From Nocardioides sp. (GTDB lineage Bacteria; Actinomycetota; Actinomycetes; Propionibacteriales; Nocardioidaceae), in NCBI GenBank assembly GCA_021166815.1, contig JAJPEO010000309.1:1-5089 (forward strand): DNA of 5,089 bases. The letters run 5' to 3'. The stretch's first letter is position 1. Each line of letters starts with the position of its first letter. A program made the translations under genes and the position numbers. Positions 1 to 5,089 of the stretch are shown one piece after another. The notes below the pieces were generated by a model that saw only the letters and a program-made list of their open reading frames with translations, did not search any database and had not been told where the DNA came from.

Positions 1-503
1 ACCTCCCTCCCGAGCGCCGAGAGGTCGGCCAGCCACTGCTCGGCGTACGAGGGGAGGGTGCGCAGCTGGGGCGGAGCCGGGACGTGCAGGTGGGCGTACA
101 GCCCGGCGACGACCTCGCACGCCTCGAGGTCCCACGCGTCCGAGAGGTCCGGCCCGGGGAGCCACTCGAGCAGCAGGGCCCGTCGGTGCGGGTCGGCGCG
201 GAGCAGTCGTACGGCACCCCGACCGGCCCACCGCTGCAGGGTGAGGCCCTCGTGGAGCGACTCGTCGTCGCCGTCGTAGCTGATCTTGAGCGCGGCCCGC
301 TGGGCCGTCCCGTCGGCGACCGGCACCACGAGCGAGCACCAGCCGTGCAGGGCGGCCCCGACGGGCCTCAGGTCCCACTCCTCCAGCAGCGCGCGCGTGA
401 GCGCGGGGAGGCGGTCCAGCCAGCGGGCCCATCCGGCGCCGAGCTCCCGCTGGGCCGCAAGACCCGCAGGGATCGGGACGGTCGGCACTGTCATCGAGGT
501 CAT
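1..503 (-). CDS. APH(6)/hydroxyurea-resistance family kinase, N-terminal part (C-terminus outside window)
   Basis: Reading leftwards from the ATG at 503-501 gives 167 codons without a stop up to the window edge. The product looks like the N-lobe and hinge of an aminoglycoside phosphotransferase-type kinase, closest to the streptomycin 6-kinase / hydroxyurea-resistance family (APH_6_hur). Visible landmarks are a strand with the probable ATP-binding lysine in ALKISYD (Lys73), a helix glutamate in [11 protein letters not shown] (Glu85) that should pair with it, a core [16 protein letters not shown] (99-114) leading into the hinge, and GLYAHLHVP (134-142) at the start of the C-lobe. The catalytic HGDxHxxN-like loop and the metal-binding Asp would lie beyond position 1, so activity cannot be judged. 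A second ATG at 494 (Met4) is an equally possible start; neither has a convincing ribosome binding site. The gene is divergent from fhs. Proteins of this family are often generic small-molecule kinases, so antibiotic resistance should not be assumed. Confidence 0.85.
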   Translation of the reverse strand, partial: MTSMTVPTVPIPAGLAAQRELGAGWARWLDRLPALTRALLEEWDLRPVGAALHGWCSLVVPVADGTAQRAALKISYDGDDESLHEGLTLQRWAGRGAVRLLRADPHRRALLLEWLPGPDLSDAWDLEACEVVAGLYAHLHVPAPPQLRTLPSYAEQWLADLSALGRE

Positions 504-524
504 CCAAGCAGCACACTGGGGCGC
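504..524. promoter_or_regulatory. 21-bp divergent gap between kinase and fhs starts
   Basis: Only 21 bp separate the kinase start (503) from the fhs GTG (525); the gap is 30 bp if the kinase starts at 494. Any promoter for either gene must lie at least partly inside the other gene's 5' coding region. I see no good -10/-35 pair and no strong ribosome binding site. A GGGG run at 518-521 sits only 3 nt before the fhs GTG, which is shorter than normal Shine-Dalgarno spacing. Leaderless transcripts, common in actinobacteria, would fit but are inferred. Confidence 0.4.
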
Positions 525-2201
525 GTGCTGTCCGACGTCGAGATCGCCAACGCCGCTGCGTGGCTGCCCATCGCCCAGATCGCCGAGGAGAAGCTGGGGC
601 TCGATCCCGCCCTGCTGGTGCCCTACGGCCACGACAAGGCCAAGCTGCCGCCCGCCGCACTGGCGCCACTGGCCGACCGGCCCGAGGGTCGGCTCGTCCT
701 GGTCACCGCGATGTCGCCCACCCCGGCCGGCGAGGGCAAGACCACCACGCTGATCGGCCTGCACGACGGGCTGCGCCGCATCGGCGTCCGATCCGTCGCC
801 GCGCTGCGCGAGCCCTCCATGGGCCCGGTGTTCGGGATCAAGGGCGGGGCCGCGGGCGGCGGCTACGCCCAGGTCATCCCGATGGTCGACATCAACCTGC
901 ACTTCACCGGCGACTTCGCGGCCCTCTCCGCCGCGGTCAACCTCCTCGCCGCGCTCATCGACAACCACGTACACCACGGCAACGCCCTGGACATCGACGT
1001 CCGCGCGATCTCGTGGAAGCGGGCTCTGGACGTCAACGACCGTGCCCTGCGCGAGGTCGTGGTCGGCCTCGGGGCCAAGGCCAACGGCGTCCCCCGCGAG
1101 GACGGCTTCGACATCGTGGTCGCCAGCGAGCTGATGGCGATCTTCTGCCTGGCCACCTCGCTCGAGGACCTCCAGCGACGCATCGGCGACATCGTGGTGG
1201 CCCGCACCAGGACCGGCGCGCTGGTGCGTGCCCGCGACCTCGACGCCGAGGGGGCGTTGACGGTCCTGCTCAAGGACGCCCTGGCCCCCAACCTCGTGCA
1301 GACGCTCGAGCACAACCCCGTGCTGGTGCACGGTGGGCCGTTCGCCAACATCGCCCACGGGTGCAACTCCGTCCAGGCCACGCGCGCCGCCCTGCGGATG
1401 GGTGACGTCGTGCTGACCGAGGCCGGGTTCGGCGCCGACCTGGGCGCCGAGAAGTTCTTCGACCTCAAGTGCCGGTTGACCGGGCTGCGCCCCGATGCCG
1501 CGGTGGTGGTCGCCACCGTGCGCGCCCTGAAGTACCACGGTGGGACCCGCCTCCCCGACCTGGGACGCGAGGACCTCGACGCCGTGCGCTCCGGCTTCGC
1601 CAACCTCGCCCGCCACCTCACCAACATCCGTGACATCTACGGCGTGCCCGCCGTCGTCGCGATCAACCGCTTCCCGAGCGACACCGACGGCGAGATCGAC
1701 CTGGTGGTCAAGCTCGCCCACGACCTCGGGTTCGCCGCCCACGACGCCACGCACGTCGTCGACGGCGGTGCCGGCGCCGAGGACCTGGCCCGCGGCCTGA
1801 TGACCCTGCTGGAGGACGAGAAGCCCGACTTCCGCTTCTGCTACCCCGACGACGCCACCATCGAGGAGAAGGTGCGGCTGGTCGCCAGCCGCGTGTACGG
1901 CGCCTCCGGGGTCGTGTTCTCCGCGCGGGCGCGCCGCCAGGTCGCCGAGCTGTCCGACGACGGTTTCGGCGAGCTCCCGGTCTGCATCGCCAAGACCCCC
2001 ATGTCGTTCACCACCGATCCGTCCGTCCTGGGCGCCCCCACCGGCCACACCGTGGAGGTGCGCGAGCTGCGGCTCTCGGCCGGGGCCGGCTTCGTGGTCG
2101 TCCTCACGGGCGACGTGATGACCATGCCGGGGCTGCCGAAGGTGCCGGCGTCGGCGCGAATCGGGCTCGACGCCGACGGCCAGGTCGTCGGCCTGTCCTG
2201 A
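525..2201 (+). CDS. fhs: Formate--tetrahydrofolate ligase (10-formyl-THF synthetase), complete
   Basis: A 558-aa cytoplasmic enzyme, the usual family length, catalysing ATP-dependent ligation of formate to tetrahydrofolate to give 10-formyl-THF for purine synthesis and other one-carbon reactions. Landmarks in order: the N-terminus [11 protein letters not shown] (16-26); the P-loop-like nucleotide site TPAGEGKTT (66-74); the family signature [20 protein letters not shown] (95-114) running into DINLHFTGD (122-130); [20 protein letters not shown] (190-209); [15 protein letters not shown] (269-283); [20 protein letters not shown] (298-317); and the C-terminal [11 protein letters not shown] and [14 protein letters not shown] (529-542). 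No motif is broken. The GTG at 525 is chosen because homology begins at once (LSDVEIA). The frame stays open upstream to about 84, but that part is antisense to the kinase gene and adds about 147 residues foreign to the family. No folate-pathway partner gene is adjacent, so it is probably transcribed alone and ended by the hairpin that follows it. Confidence 0.97.
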   Translation: MLSDVEIANAAAWLPIAQIAEEKLGLDPALLVPYGHDKAKLPPAALAPLADRPEGRLVLVTAMSPTPAGEGKTTTLIGLHDGLRRIGVRSVAALREPSMGPVFGIKGGAAGGGYAQVIPMVDINLHFTGDFAALSAAVNLLAALIDNHVHHGNALDIDVRAISWKRALDVNDRALREVVVGLGAKANGVPREDGFDIVVASELMAIFCLATSLEDLQRRIGDIVVARTRTGALVRARDLDAEGALTVLLKDALAPNLVQTLEHNPVLVHGGPFANIAHGCNSVQATRAALRMGDVVLTEAGFGADLGAEKFFDLKCRLTGLRPDAAVVVATVRALKYHGGTRLPDLGREDLDAVRSGFANLARHLTNIRDIYGVPAVVAINRFPSDTDGEIDLVVKLAHDLGFAAHDATHVVDGGAGAEDLARGLMTLLEDEKPDFRFCYPDDATIEEKVRLVASRVYGASGVVFSARARRQVAELSDDGFGELPVCIAKTPMSFTTDPSVLGAPTGHTVEVRELRLSAGAGFVVVLTGDVMTMPGLPKVPASARIGLDADGQVVGLS

Positions 2202-2203
2202 GC

Positions 2204-2230
2204 CGCGTCCCGGAGGCCGGGCGCGTGCTT
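2204..2230 (+). terminator. Candidate GC-rich terminator hairpin after fhs
   Basis: Starting 3 nt after the fhs stop, CGCG (2204-2207), a one-base bulge T (2208) and CCCGG (2209-2213) pair with CCGGG (2217-2221) and CGCG (2222-2225) across an AGG loop. This gives nine GC pairs, followed only by TGCTT rather than a true T-tract. Such U-poor hairpins are common at actinobacterial gene ends, but termination here is inferred. The stem-loop also contains the only GGAGG (2212-2216) ahead of the next gene, so it could instead mask a ribosome binding site. Confidence 0.5.
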
Positions 2231-2240
2231 GAATCGGCAC

Positions 2241-3338
2241 GTGCCGACGAGCTGGGACGACCTCGCCGCGCTGACGCTGGCGCGGCAGTTCCCCGAGCCG
2301 GTCGCCGAGGTGGGCGCGATGGTCGAGGCGGTTGGTCCCGTGCAGACCCAGACCGCGCGCTCGGCCTTCATCGGCCTCGCCGCCCGGTTCCCGGGCGTGA
2401 CGCACGCGGCGGTCTCGGCCGCCTACGAGGGTGGCGAGATCGTGCGGGGCAGCACCATCCGCGGGACGGTGCACACGGCCACCCCGCAGCAGTTCGCCGT
2501 CCTGCGAGAGGCGTGCCGTACGACCATGGCGACGCACTGGCGACGCCAGCTCGGCCTCGAGCGGGTCGGCGCCGAGGAGGCATGGGAGGCCGTCGAGCAG
2601 CACGCCTCCGTCTGGAGGACTCCCGACGAGCTCAGGGCGTTCCTGCGTGACTGGCTGCACGAGCACGAGGGCCTTGCCGCGGCCGAGGCACTGGACTCGC
2701 CCACCGGTCGCCACGTGGTGACGGCATCGGGCGGGCTGGTGCGCCGCCCCGTCCCGGGGGCTCGGTGGGAGGGACAGGGCGCGCCGGTCTACCGGCGCTT
2801 CGACGCACCCGGCGCGAGCCTCGTCGACCTGGTCCGCACCCACCTGTCCAGCCACGGCCCCGCCTCGCGTGAGGACATCGCCTGGTGGTCCGGCCTGCCG
2901 CTGGGCGTCGTCGACTCCCTGGTGGGTGACCTCGAGGGACTCGTGTCGTACGTCGGTCCGGACGAGCGGACGTACCTCGACCTCCCCGACGTCCCCGCGC
3001 CGCGCGACCTGTCCGGCGTGCGCCTCCTGCCCGAGTTCGACGCCCTGTTGTGCGCCTACCACTCCAAGCGGCGCGACCGCTTCGTCACGCCCGCGGACCA
3101 CGCACGGCTGGTGAGCCGGGCCAACGGCCTGATGTCGCCGGCCCTGCTCGTGGACGGACGGATCACCGGCACCTGGCGCAGCGTCGGCACCGCCCGGCGC
3201 CGCCCCCTCGAGGTCACCTGGTTCGCCGGCACCCGTAGGCCGCGGAAGGGCGAGCTGGAGGCACCCGTGGCGGCCCTCGAGGAAGCACTCGACATCACCG
3301 TCACTCGGGTGGACCTCACCCGGGCTGGTCCAGCATGA
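2241..3338 (+). CDS. Winged-helix HTH_42 protein, AlkZ/YcaQ-like DNA glycosylase family (Q-x-Q motif)
   Basis: A 365-aa protein of the winged-helix DNA-binding HTH_42 superfamily. Known members include AlkZ, an azinomycin-adduct glycosylase, and E. coli YcaQ, an interstrand-crosslink glycosylase. Landmarks: N-terminal SWDDLAALTLARQ (4-16); GPVQTQTARSAF (32-43), placing Gln35-Thr-Gln37 where AlkZ-type enzymes carry the catalytic Q-x-Q pair (YcaQ-type proteins have Q-x-D); GSTIRGTVHTATP (70-82), matching the family RGTxH motif; a second winged-helix segment around HLSSHGPASREDIAWWSGLP (201-220); LLPEFDALLCAY (262-273); and LVDGRITGTWR (303-313). Length fits AlkZ-like proteins. The GTG at 2241 puts the conserved SW four residues in, as usual for the family. 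An in-frame TTG at 2229 would add four residues and lies 12 nt after GGAGG, but that GGAGG is in the hairpin. It follows fhs by 39 bp and converges on the minus-strand operon. A role in removing bulky alkylation or crosslink damage is inferred from family and motif; substrate is unknown. Confidence 0.88.
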   Translation: MPTSWDDLAALTLARQFPEPVAEVGAMVEAVGPVQTQTARSAFIGLAARFPGVTHAAVSAAYEGGEIVRGSTIRGTVHTATPQQFAVLREACRTTMATHWRRQLGLERVGAEEAWEAVEQHASVWRTPDELRAFLRDWLHEHEGLAAAEALDSPTGRHVVTASGGLVRRPVPGARWEGQGAPVYRRFDAPGASLVDLVRTHLSSHGPASREDIAWWSGLPLGVVDSLVGDLEGLVSYVGPDERTYLDLPDVPAPRDLSGVRLLPEFDALLCAYHSKRRDRFVTPADHARLVSRANGLMSPALLVDGRITGTWRSVGTARRRPLEVTWFAGTRRPRKGELEAPVAALEEALDITVTRVDLTRAGPA

Positions 3339-3391
3339 CGGCAGCGCCGCGCAGGCGAGGCACAGCAGGTAGCCGAGCACGTACGGCTCCG
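3339..3391. other. Convergent intergenic gap without an obvious terminator
   Basis: These 53 bp separate two converging genes. Only weak hairpins are visible: CGCC/GGCG (3345-3348 with 3354-3357) and AGCCG/CGGCT (3371-3375 with 3384-3388, 8-nt loop). Neither is followed by a T-run on either strand. On the minus strand the first bases can be read as the hydrophobic start of a further frame (see findings). Confidence 0.5.
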
Positions 3392-3616
3392 TCACGGGCC
3401 CCGCTCCCACCACGTCGGCGCCGCGTCGTCGTTGTCGTCGTGCCCCCCAGCGGCGCCGCCCTCACGCTCGCGAGCCGCCCGTTCGGCCCTTGCCCGCTCG
3501 ACCTGCGGCTGCAGGACGGCACGTGCGCGGTCCATCCGCTCGCGGAAGCGCGCGGACTCCTCCCGCAGCCGTGCCGCCTGGGTACGCAGCTCGTCGAGGG
3601 CACCGTTGCGCGCCAT
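3392..3616 (-). CDS. Small charged coiled-coil protein, third gene of the WXG100-type operon
   Basis: A 74-aa protein I do not recognise. Its start overlaps the previous gene's stop as TGATG (A at 3616 shared), so translation is probably coupled by re-initiation; no separate ribosome binding site is visible. Residues 6-52 are a nearly continuous run of Arg, Glu, Ala, Gln and Leu (for example LREESARFRERMDRARAVL), typical of a single long amphipathic helix or coiled coil. Then comes a Gly/Ala hinge, an acidic stretch HDDNDDAA (59-66) and the tail PTWWERGP with two adjacent tryptophans. There is no signal peptide, membrane segment or cysteine. Its size and charge could suit an assembly factor, chaperone or adaptor for the two larger proteins, but that is a guess from position. 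The same frame stays open far upstream through the 250-aa gene; that extension is a shadow. It could instead be a spurious small frame, but the precise overlap and lack of unusual codons favour a real gene. Confidence 0.7.
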   Translation of the reverse strand: MARNGALDELRTQAARLREESARFRERMDRARAVLQPQVERARAERAAREREGGAAGGHDDNDDAAPTWWERGP

Positions 3617-4368
3617 CAGCCGGCCCGACTCGACCGGAACGGGAGGTGGGCGGCGACCTCGTCTGCGCGTCGGGCGTTGTCGGCATTCACGTCGACGTCG
3701 AGCAGCAGCACGGAGTAGTCCAGCGCAGTCAGTGTCGCCGACGTGAGCGCCCCGAGACGCACCAGACCGGGCACGAGGTCGGCCAGCGCGTCCAGGACCT
3801 CGAACGCCTCGCGTCCGAGCCGGATGATCCTGCGCACCCGGCGCCCGCCCGTGGCCAGCTCGCTCAACACCTTGCCCGCGCTGCCCGCGAAGCCGACGAC
3901 CACCTCGTCGACGAGGCTCAGCACCAGGGCGAGCACCTCCAGCGCGGACCTGACGGCAGCCAGCATGTCCTCGACCGCGAGGTGCGTGACCTCCACGCAC
4001 TCGGCGGTGTCGTCGAGGTTCGTCGCGAACTCCTCCCACCGGGCGGCCACCGCCTCGGCGGCGTCGCCCACCCACACCTGCGGCACGGCTGCGGCCATCG
4101 CGCGGTAGTTGTCCGCCAGGACTCGCGCCGCCAGCCCGGTGCGGCGCCACTCCTCGGCGATGGTGCCGACCGTGGCGAGGTCGCCGCCGAGCTTGTCGAA
4201 GAAGGCGTCGAGCAGCGAGACCCCGCACAGCTCCAGGCACCAGTCGACGGATCGCAGGACGTAGCCGCACTCGGCCTTGAGGCGCTCGATGTCGACCACG
4301 GAAGCCGTGGCACCCGAGTGGAGCACCGACGCGGGGTCGTGCAGGGGCACCACCACCTCGGCCCTCAT
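3616..4368 (-). CDS. WXG100-superfamily (type VII secretion target-like) protein without toxin domain
   Basis: A 250-aa, mostly helical protein. After a variable N-terminus comes the layout seen in actinobacterial WXG100-type N-terminal domains: a helix with VDWCLELCG (41-49), LLDAFFDKLGGDLATV (52-67), helix AEEWRRTGLAARVLADNYRA (71-90), the W-x-G turn VWVGDAA (98-104, Trp99/Gly101), and a second helix VAARWEEFATNLDDTAE (107-123) forming a hairpin with the first. Hydrophobic helices follow at about 135-162 and 196-224; they contain acidic residues and are not clear membrane spans. In relatives this domain often precedes a C-terminal toxin. Here the protein ends after a short polar tail (HLPFRSSRAG), so no effector domain is present. 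No canonical YxxxD/E secretion motif is seen. The ATG at 4368 overlaps the upstream stop as ATGA, with a good AGGAG six bases before it. A secreted partner or structural role in a type VII-linked system is likely but unproven. Confidence 0.75.
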   Translation of the reverse strand: MRAEVVVPLHDPASVLHSGATASVVDIERLKAECGYVLRSVDWCLELCGVSLLDAFFDKLGGDLATVGTIAEEWRRTGLAARVLADNYRAMAAAVPQVWVGDAAEAVAARWEEFATNLDDTAECVEVTHLAVEDMLAAVRSALEVLALVLSLVDEVVVGFAGSAGKVLSELATGGRRVRRIIRLGREAFEVLDALADLVPGLVRLGALTSATLTALDYSVLLLDVDVNADNARRADEVAAHLPFRSSRAG

Positions 4369-4970
4369 GACGCGCTCCTGGAGACGTACTCCCCGACCGC
4401 GGCCGCACCGTGGATGGAGTCGTCGAGACGGTCGAGGTGGCTCGTGAGCCTGTCGACGGCCTCGAGCGCCTCGACGAGCGCGACGGGTGACCGGCGGGTC
4501 CTCACCGGACCGAGCCGGTGCTTCGGCACGTACTGGCCGGGGGCCTGCACGTGCAGCTCACGCACCGCGTCCCCCACGAACGCGGACGCTCCCACGGCAT
4601 CGGGCCACCCCGGGCCCGGCACCTCCTCGGCGGCGCCGACGACCAGGCACGCCACCGAGGCCTCCAGCCCGCGATGGTCCAGGCGTACGGCCTCGTCGGC
4701 ACGCAGCACGTCACGTCGAGCGCAGGCCAGCGCGTCCTCCAGGCGGGTCGCCGTTGCCGCAGCTCCCGCGAGGCTTGCCGCCAGGTCGCCGTGGGCCCGC
4801 GCGTAGGTCTCGCGGAAGACGTGCAGGAGGCCGCGGAAGGCTCCGTACCGGTCCATGTGCGAGTCCTGCTCCACGAACGCCTGCACCTGCGACGTCTGGC
4901 GCGCCAGCGCCTCCATCGCCTCGACCAGCGCGGCCGTGCCCTGCCTGGAGATCGCGACTTCGCGAGCCAT
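4365..4970 (-). CDS. Helical ESX/WXG100-like hypothetical protein, first gene of the operon
   Basis: A 201-aa protein with no enzyme motif I recognise. Residues 1-100 look like a helical hairpin of the kind found in small type VII (ESX) substrates and their EspC-like relatives: helix one about 8-34 (QGTAALVEAMEALARQTSQV), a turn around HMDRYGAFRG (38-47), and helix two about 48-95 ending in LACARRDVLRADEAV (81-95). In ESX substrates the end of helix two often has Y/F/W-x-x-x-D/E; the matching place here reads V-L-R-A-D, so the aromatic residue is missing. The turn has no W-x-G. The C-terminal half is more variable: a Gly/Pro-rich segment PGPGWP (118-123), then a further helix about 161-190. 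There is no signal peptide or transmembrane span. The ATG at 4970 follows a purine-rich GGGGAAG. The gene leads the three-gene coupled operon, and its best functional clue is the WXG100-type protein directly downstream. Family placement is tentative. Confidence 0.7.
   Translation of the reverse strand: MAREVAISRQGTAALVEAMEALARQTSQVQAFVEQDSHMDRYGAFRGLLHVFRETYARAHGDLAASLAGAAATATRLEDALACARRDVLRADEAVRLDHRGLEASVACLVVGAAEEVPGPGWPDAVGASAFVGDAVRELHVQAPGQYVPKHRLGPVRTRRSPVALVEALEAVDRLTSHLDRLDDSIHGAAAVGEYVSRSAS
4375..4380 (-). promoter_or_regulatory. Ribosome binding site of the WXG100-type gene
   Basis: On the minus strand CAGGAG (4380-4375) lies six bases before the ATG at 4368, inside the 3' end of the upstream gene. 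It fixes this start and supports translation within a polycistronic message. Confidence 0.75.
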
Positions 4971-4973
4971 CCA

Positions 4974-4980
4974 CTTCCCC
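4974..4980 (-). promoter_or_regulatory. Probable ribosome binding site of the first operon gene
   Basis: GGGGAAG (4980-4974) ends three bases before the ATG at 4970. It is purine-rich but not a perfect Shine-Dalgarno match. Its first bases (4980-4978) are also part of the 3' arm of the neighbouring inverted repeat. Confidence 0.45.
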
Positions 4981-5004
4981 CGTCCGTTGTCGTTGCCGAC
5001 GGGG
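4978..5004 (-). promoter_or_regulatory. Inverted repeat in operon leader touching the ribosome binding site
   Basis: A perfect 7-bp inverted repeat: in the minus-strand message CCCCGTC (5004-4998), a 13-nt loop, then GACGGGG (4984-4978), directly followed by GAAGTGG and the ATG. As RNA this would be a GC-rich hairpin whose 3' arm includes the G-run of the likely ribosome binding site, so it could reduce translation of the operon. As DNA it could be a repressor site. Function is inferred; the repeat itself is directly visible. Confidence 0.5.
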
Positions 5005-5010
5005 TGCTAC

Positions 5011-5039
5011 CCAGCCCACGGCAGGACAAACCGGGCTGG
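5011..5039. promoter_or_regulatory. Second inverted repeat upstream of the operon
   Basis: A perfect 7-bp inverted repeat, CCAGCCC (5011-5017) and GGGCTGG (5033-5039), with a 15-nt loop. It lies 6 bp from the repeat nearer the gene, with centres about 34 bp apart. It could be an operator, a second leader hairpin, or chance in GC-rich DNA. I see no convincing -10/-35 pair around it; a weak TTGTCC/TAGCAC pair on the minus strand has a 14-bp spacer, too short for a standard promoter. Confidence 0.4.
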
Positions 5040-5089
5040 CACTCCTTGTGGAGGACGCAGCGCCGCGCCCACGCGGGGCCCCGGGGAAG
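5040..5089. other. Right edge, no gene recognised
   Basis: Fifty very GC-rich bases with a 10-bp palindrome CGGGGCCCCG (5074-5083) and a small CTCC/GGAG stem (5042-5053). A plus-strand GTG at 5048 opens a frame that runs off the edge, but 14 codons are too few to call a gene. The operon promoter may lie here or beyond the edge. Confidence 0.3.

Noticed and set aside
84..524. In-frame upstream extension of fhs giving a 705-aa protein
   Set aside because: The extra 147 residues are antisense to the kinase coding sequence and have no relation to the formate--THF ligase family, which starts at the GTG at 525 and has the normal 558-residue length from there.
560..1405. 281-aa plus-strand open frame inside fhs
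   Set aside because: Arg/Pro/Gly-rich out-of-frame translation of an unmistakable fhs coding region.
863..1636. 257-aa minus-strand open frame inside fhs
   Set aside because: Ser/Arg/Ala-rich antisense frame with no recognisable domain; explained by high GC.
3424..3440. Short GTCGTC-type repetition
   Set aside because: It simply encodes the acidic HDDNDDAA stretch of the 74-aa protein; too short to be a functional repeat array.
3617..4408. Minus-strand frame extending the 74-aa gene to 338 residues
   Set aside because: The extension is Arg/Gly/Ala-rich shadow sequence of the 250-aa WXG100-type gene read in another frame; the TGATG junction at 3616 gives a natural start.
3490..4806. 438-aa plus-strand open frame
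   Set aside because: It is antisense to all three operon genes. Its composition (His, Gln, Arg, Gly) has no family motif and is typical of a GC-rich shadow frame.
4502..5029. 175-aa minus-strand frame overlapping the first operon gene
   Set aside because: Trp/Arg/Ser-rich shadow of the 201-aa gene. The frame is open only through lack of stops, and the alternative has a better start and an exact ATGA junction downstream.
5074..5083. Palindrome CGGGGCCCCG
   Set aside because: A 10-bp all-GC palindrome is expected by chance in DNA this GC-rich, and there is no gene context at the window edge to support a role.

Overview
The window is very GC-rich. Its codons end almost always in G or C, it uses GTG starts freely, and the genes are tightly packed with 1-4 bp overlaps. 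Together with the protein families present, this points to a high-GC actinobacterium. The WXG100-type proteins and the actinobacterial flavour of the enzymes suggest Nocardioides or another Propionibacteriales member. The genus is an inference from style, not a database match.

Layout. (1) Positions 1-503, minus strand: the N-terminal part of an APH(6)/hydroxyurea-resistance type small-molecule kinase, cut by the window edge. (2) Positions 525-2201, plus strand: a complete formate--tetrahydrofolate ligase (fhs), divergent from the kinase with only 21 bp between the two starts. (3) A GC-rich hairpin directly after the fhs stop, then at 2241-3338, plus strand, a winged-helix protein of the HTH_42 (AlkZ/YcaQ) DNA glycosylase superfamily carrying a Q-x-Q motif. 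(4) A 53-bp convergent gap, then a three-gene minus-strand operon (4970 down to 3392) whose genes are joined by an ATGA and a TGATG overlap. It encodes a 201-aa helical protein resembling type VII (ESX/WXG100) secretion substrates, a 250-aa WXG100-type protein with a clear W-x-G turn and no toxin domain, and a 74-aa charged coiled-coil protein. (5) An upstream leader (4971-5039) with two perfect 7-bp inverted repeats in tandem. The one nearer the gene has its 3' arm merging into the likely ribosome binding site.

The genes do not form one pathway. fhs feeds formate into one-carbon folate metabolism. The glycosylase-like protein probably belongs to genome maintenance or resistance to DNA-alkylating or crosslinking compounds. 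The kinase-like fragment is a putative phosphotransferase of unknown substrate. The three coupled minus-strand genes look like one functional unit linked to type VII secretion, or to a cell-surface or toxin-delivery system whose other parts are not in view. The operon, with its small unknown partner and structured leader, is the least explained part of the window. I saw no tRNA, rRNA, CRISPR array, insertion sequence or integrase.
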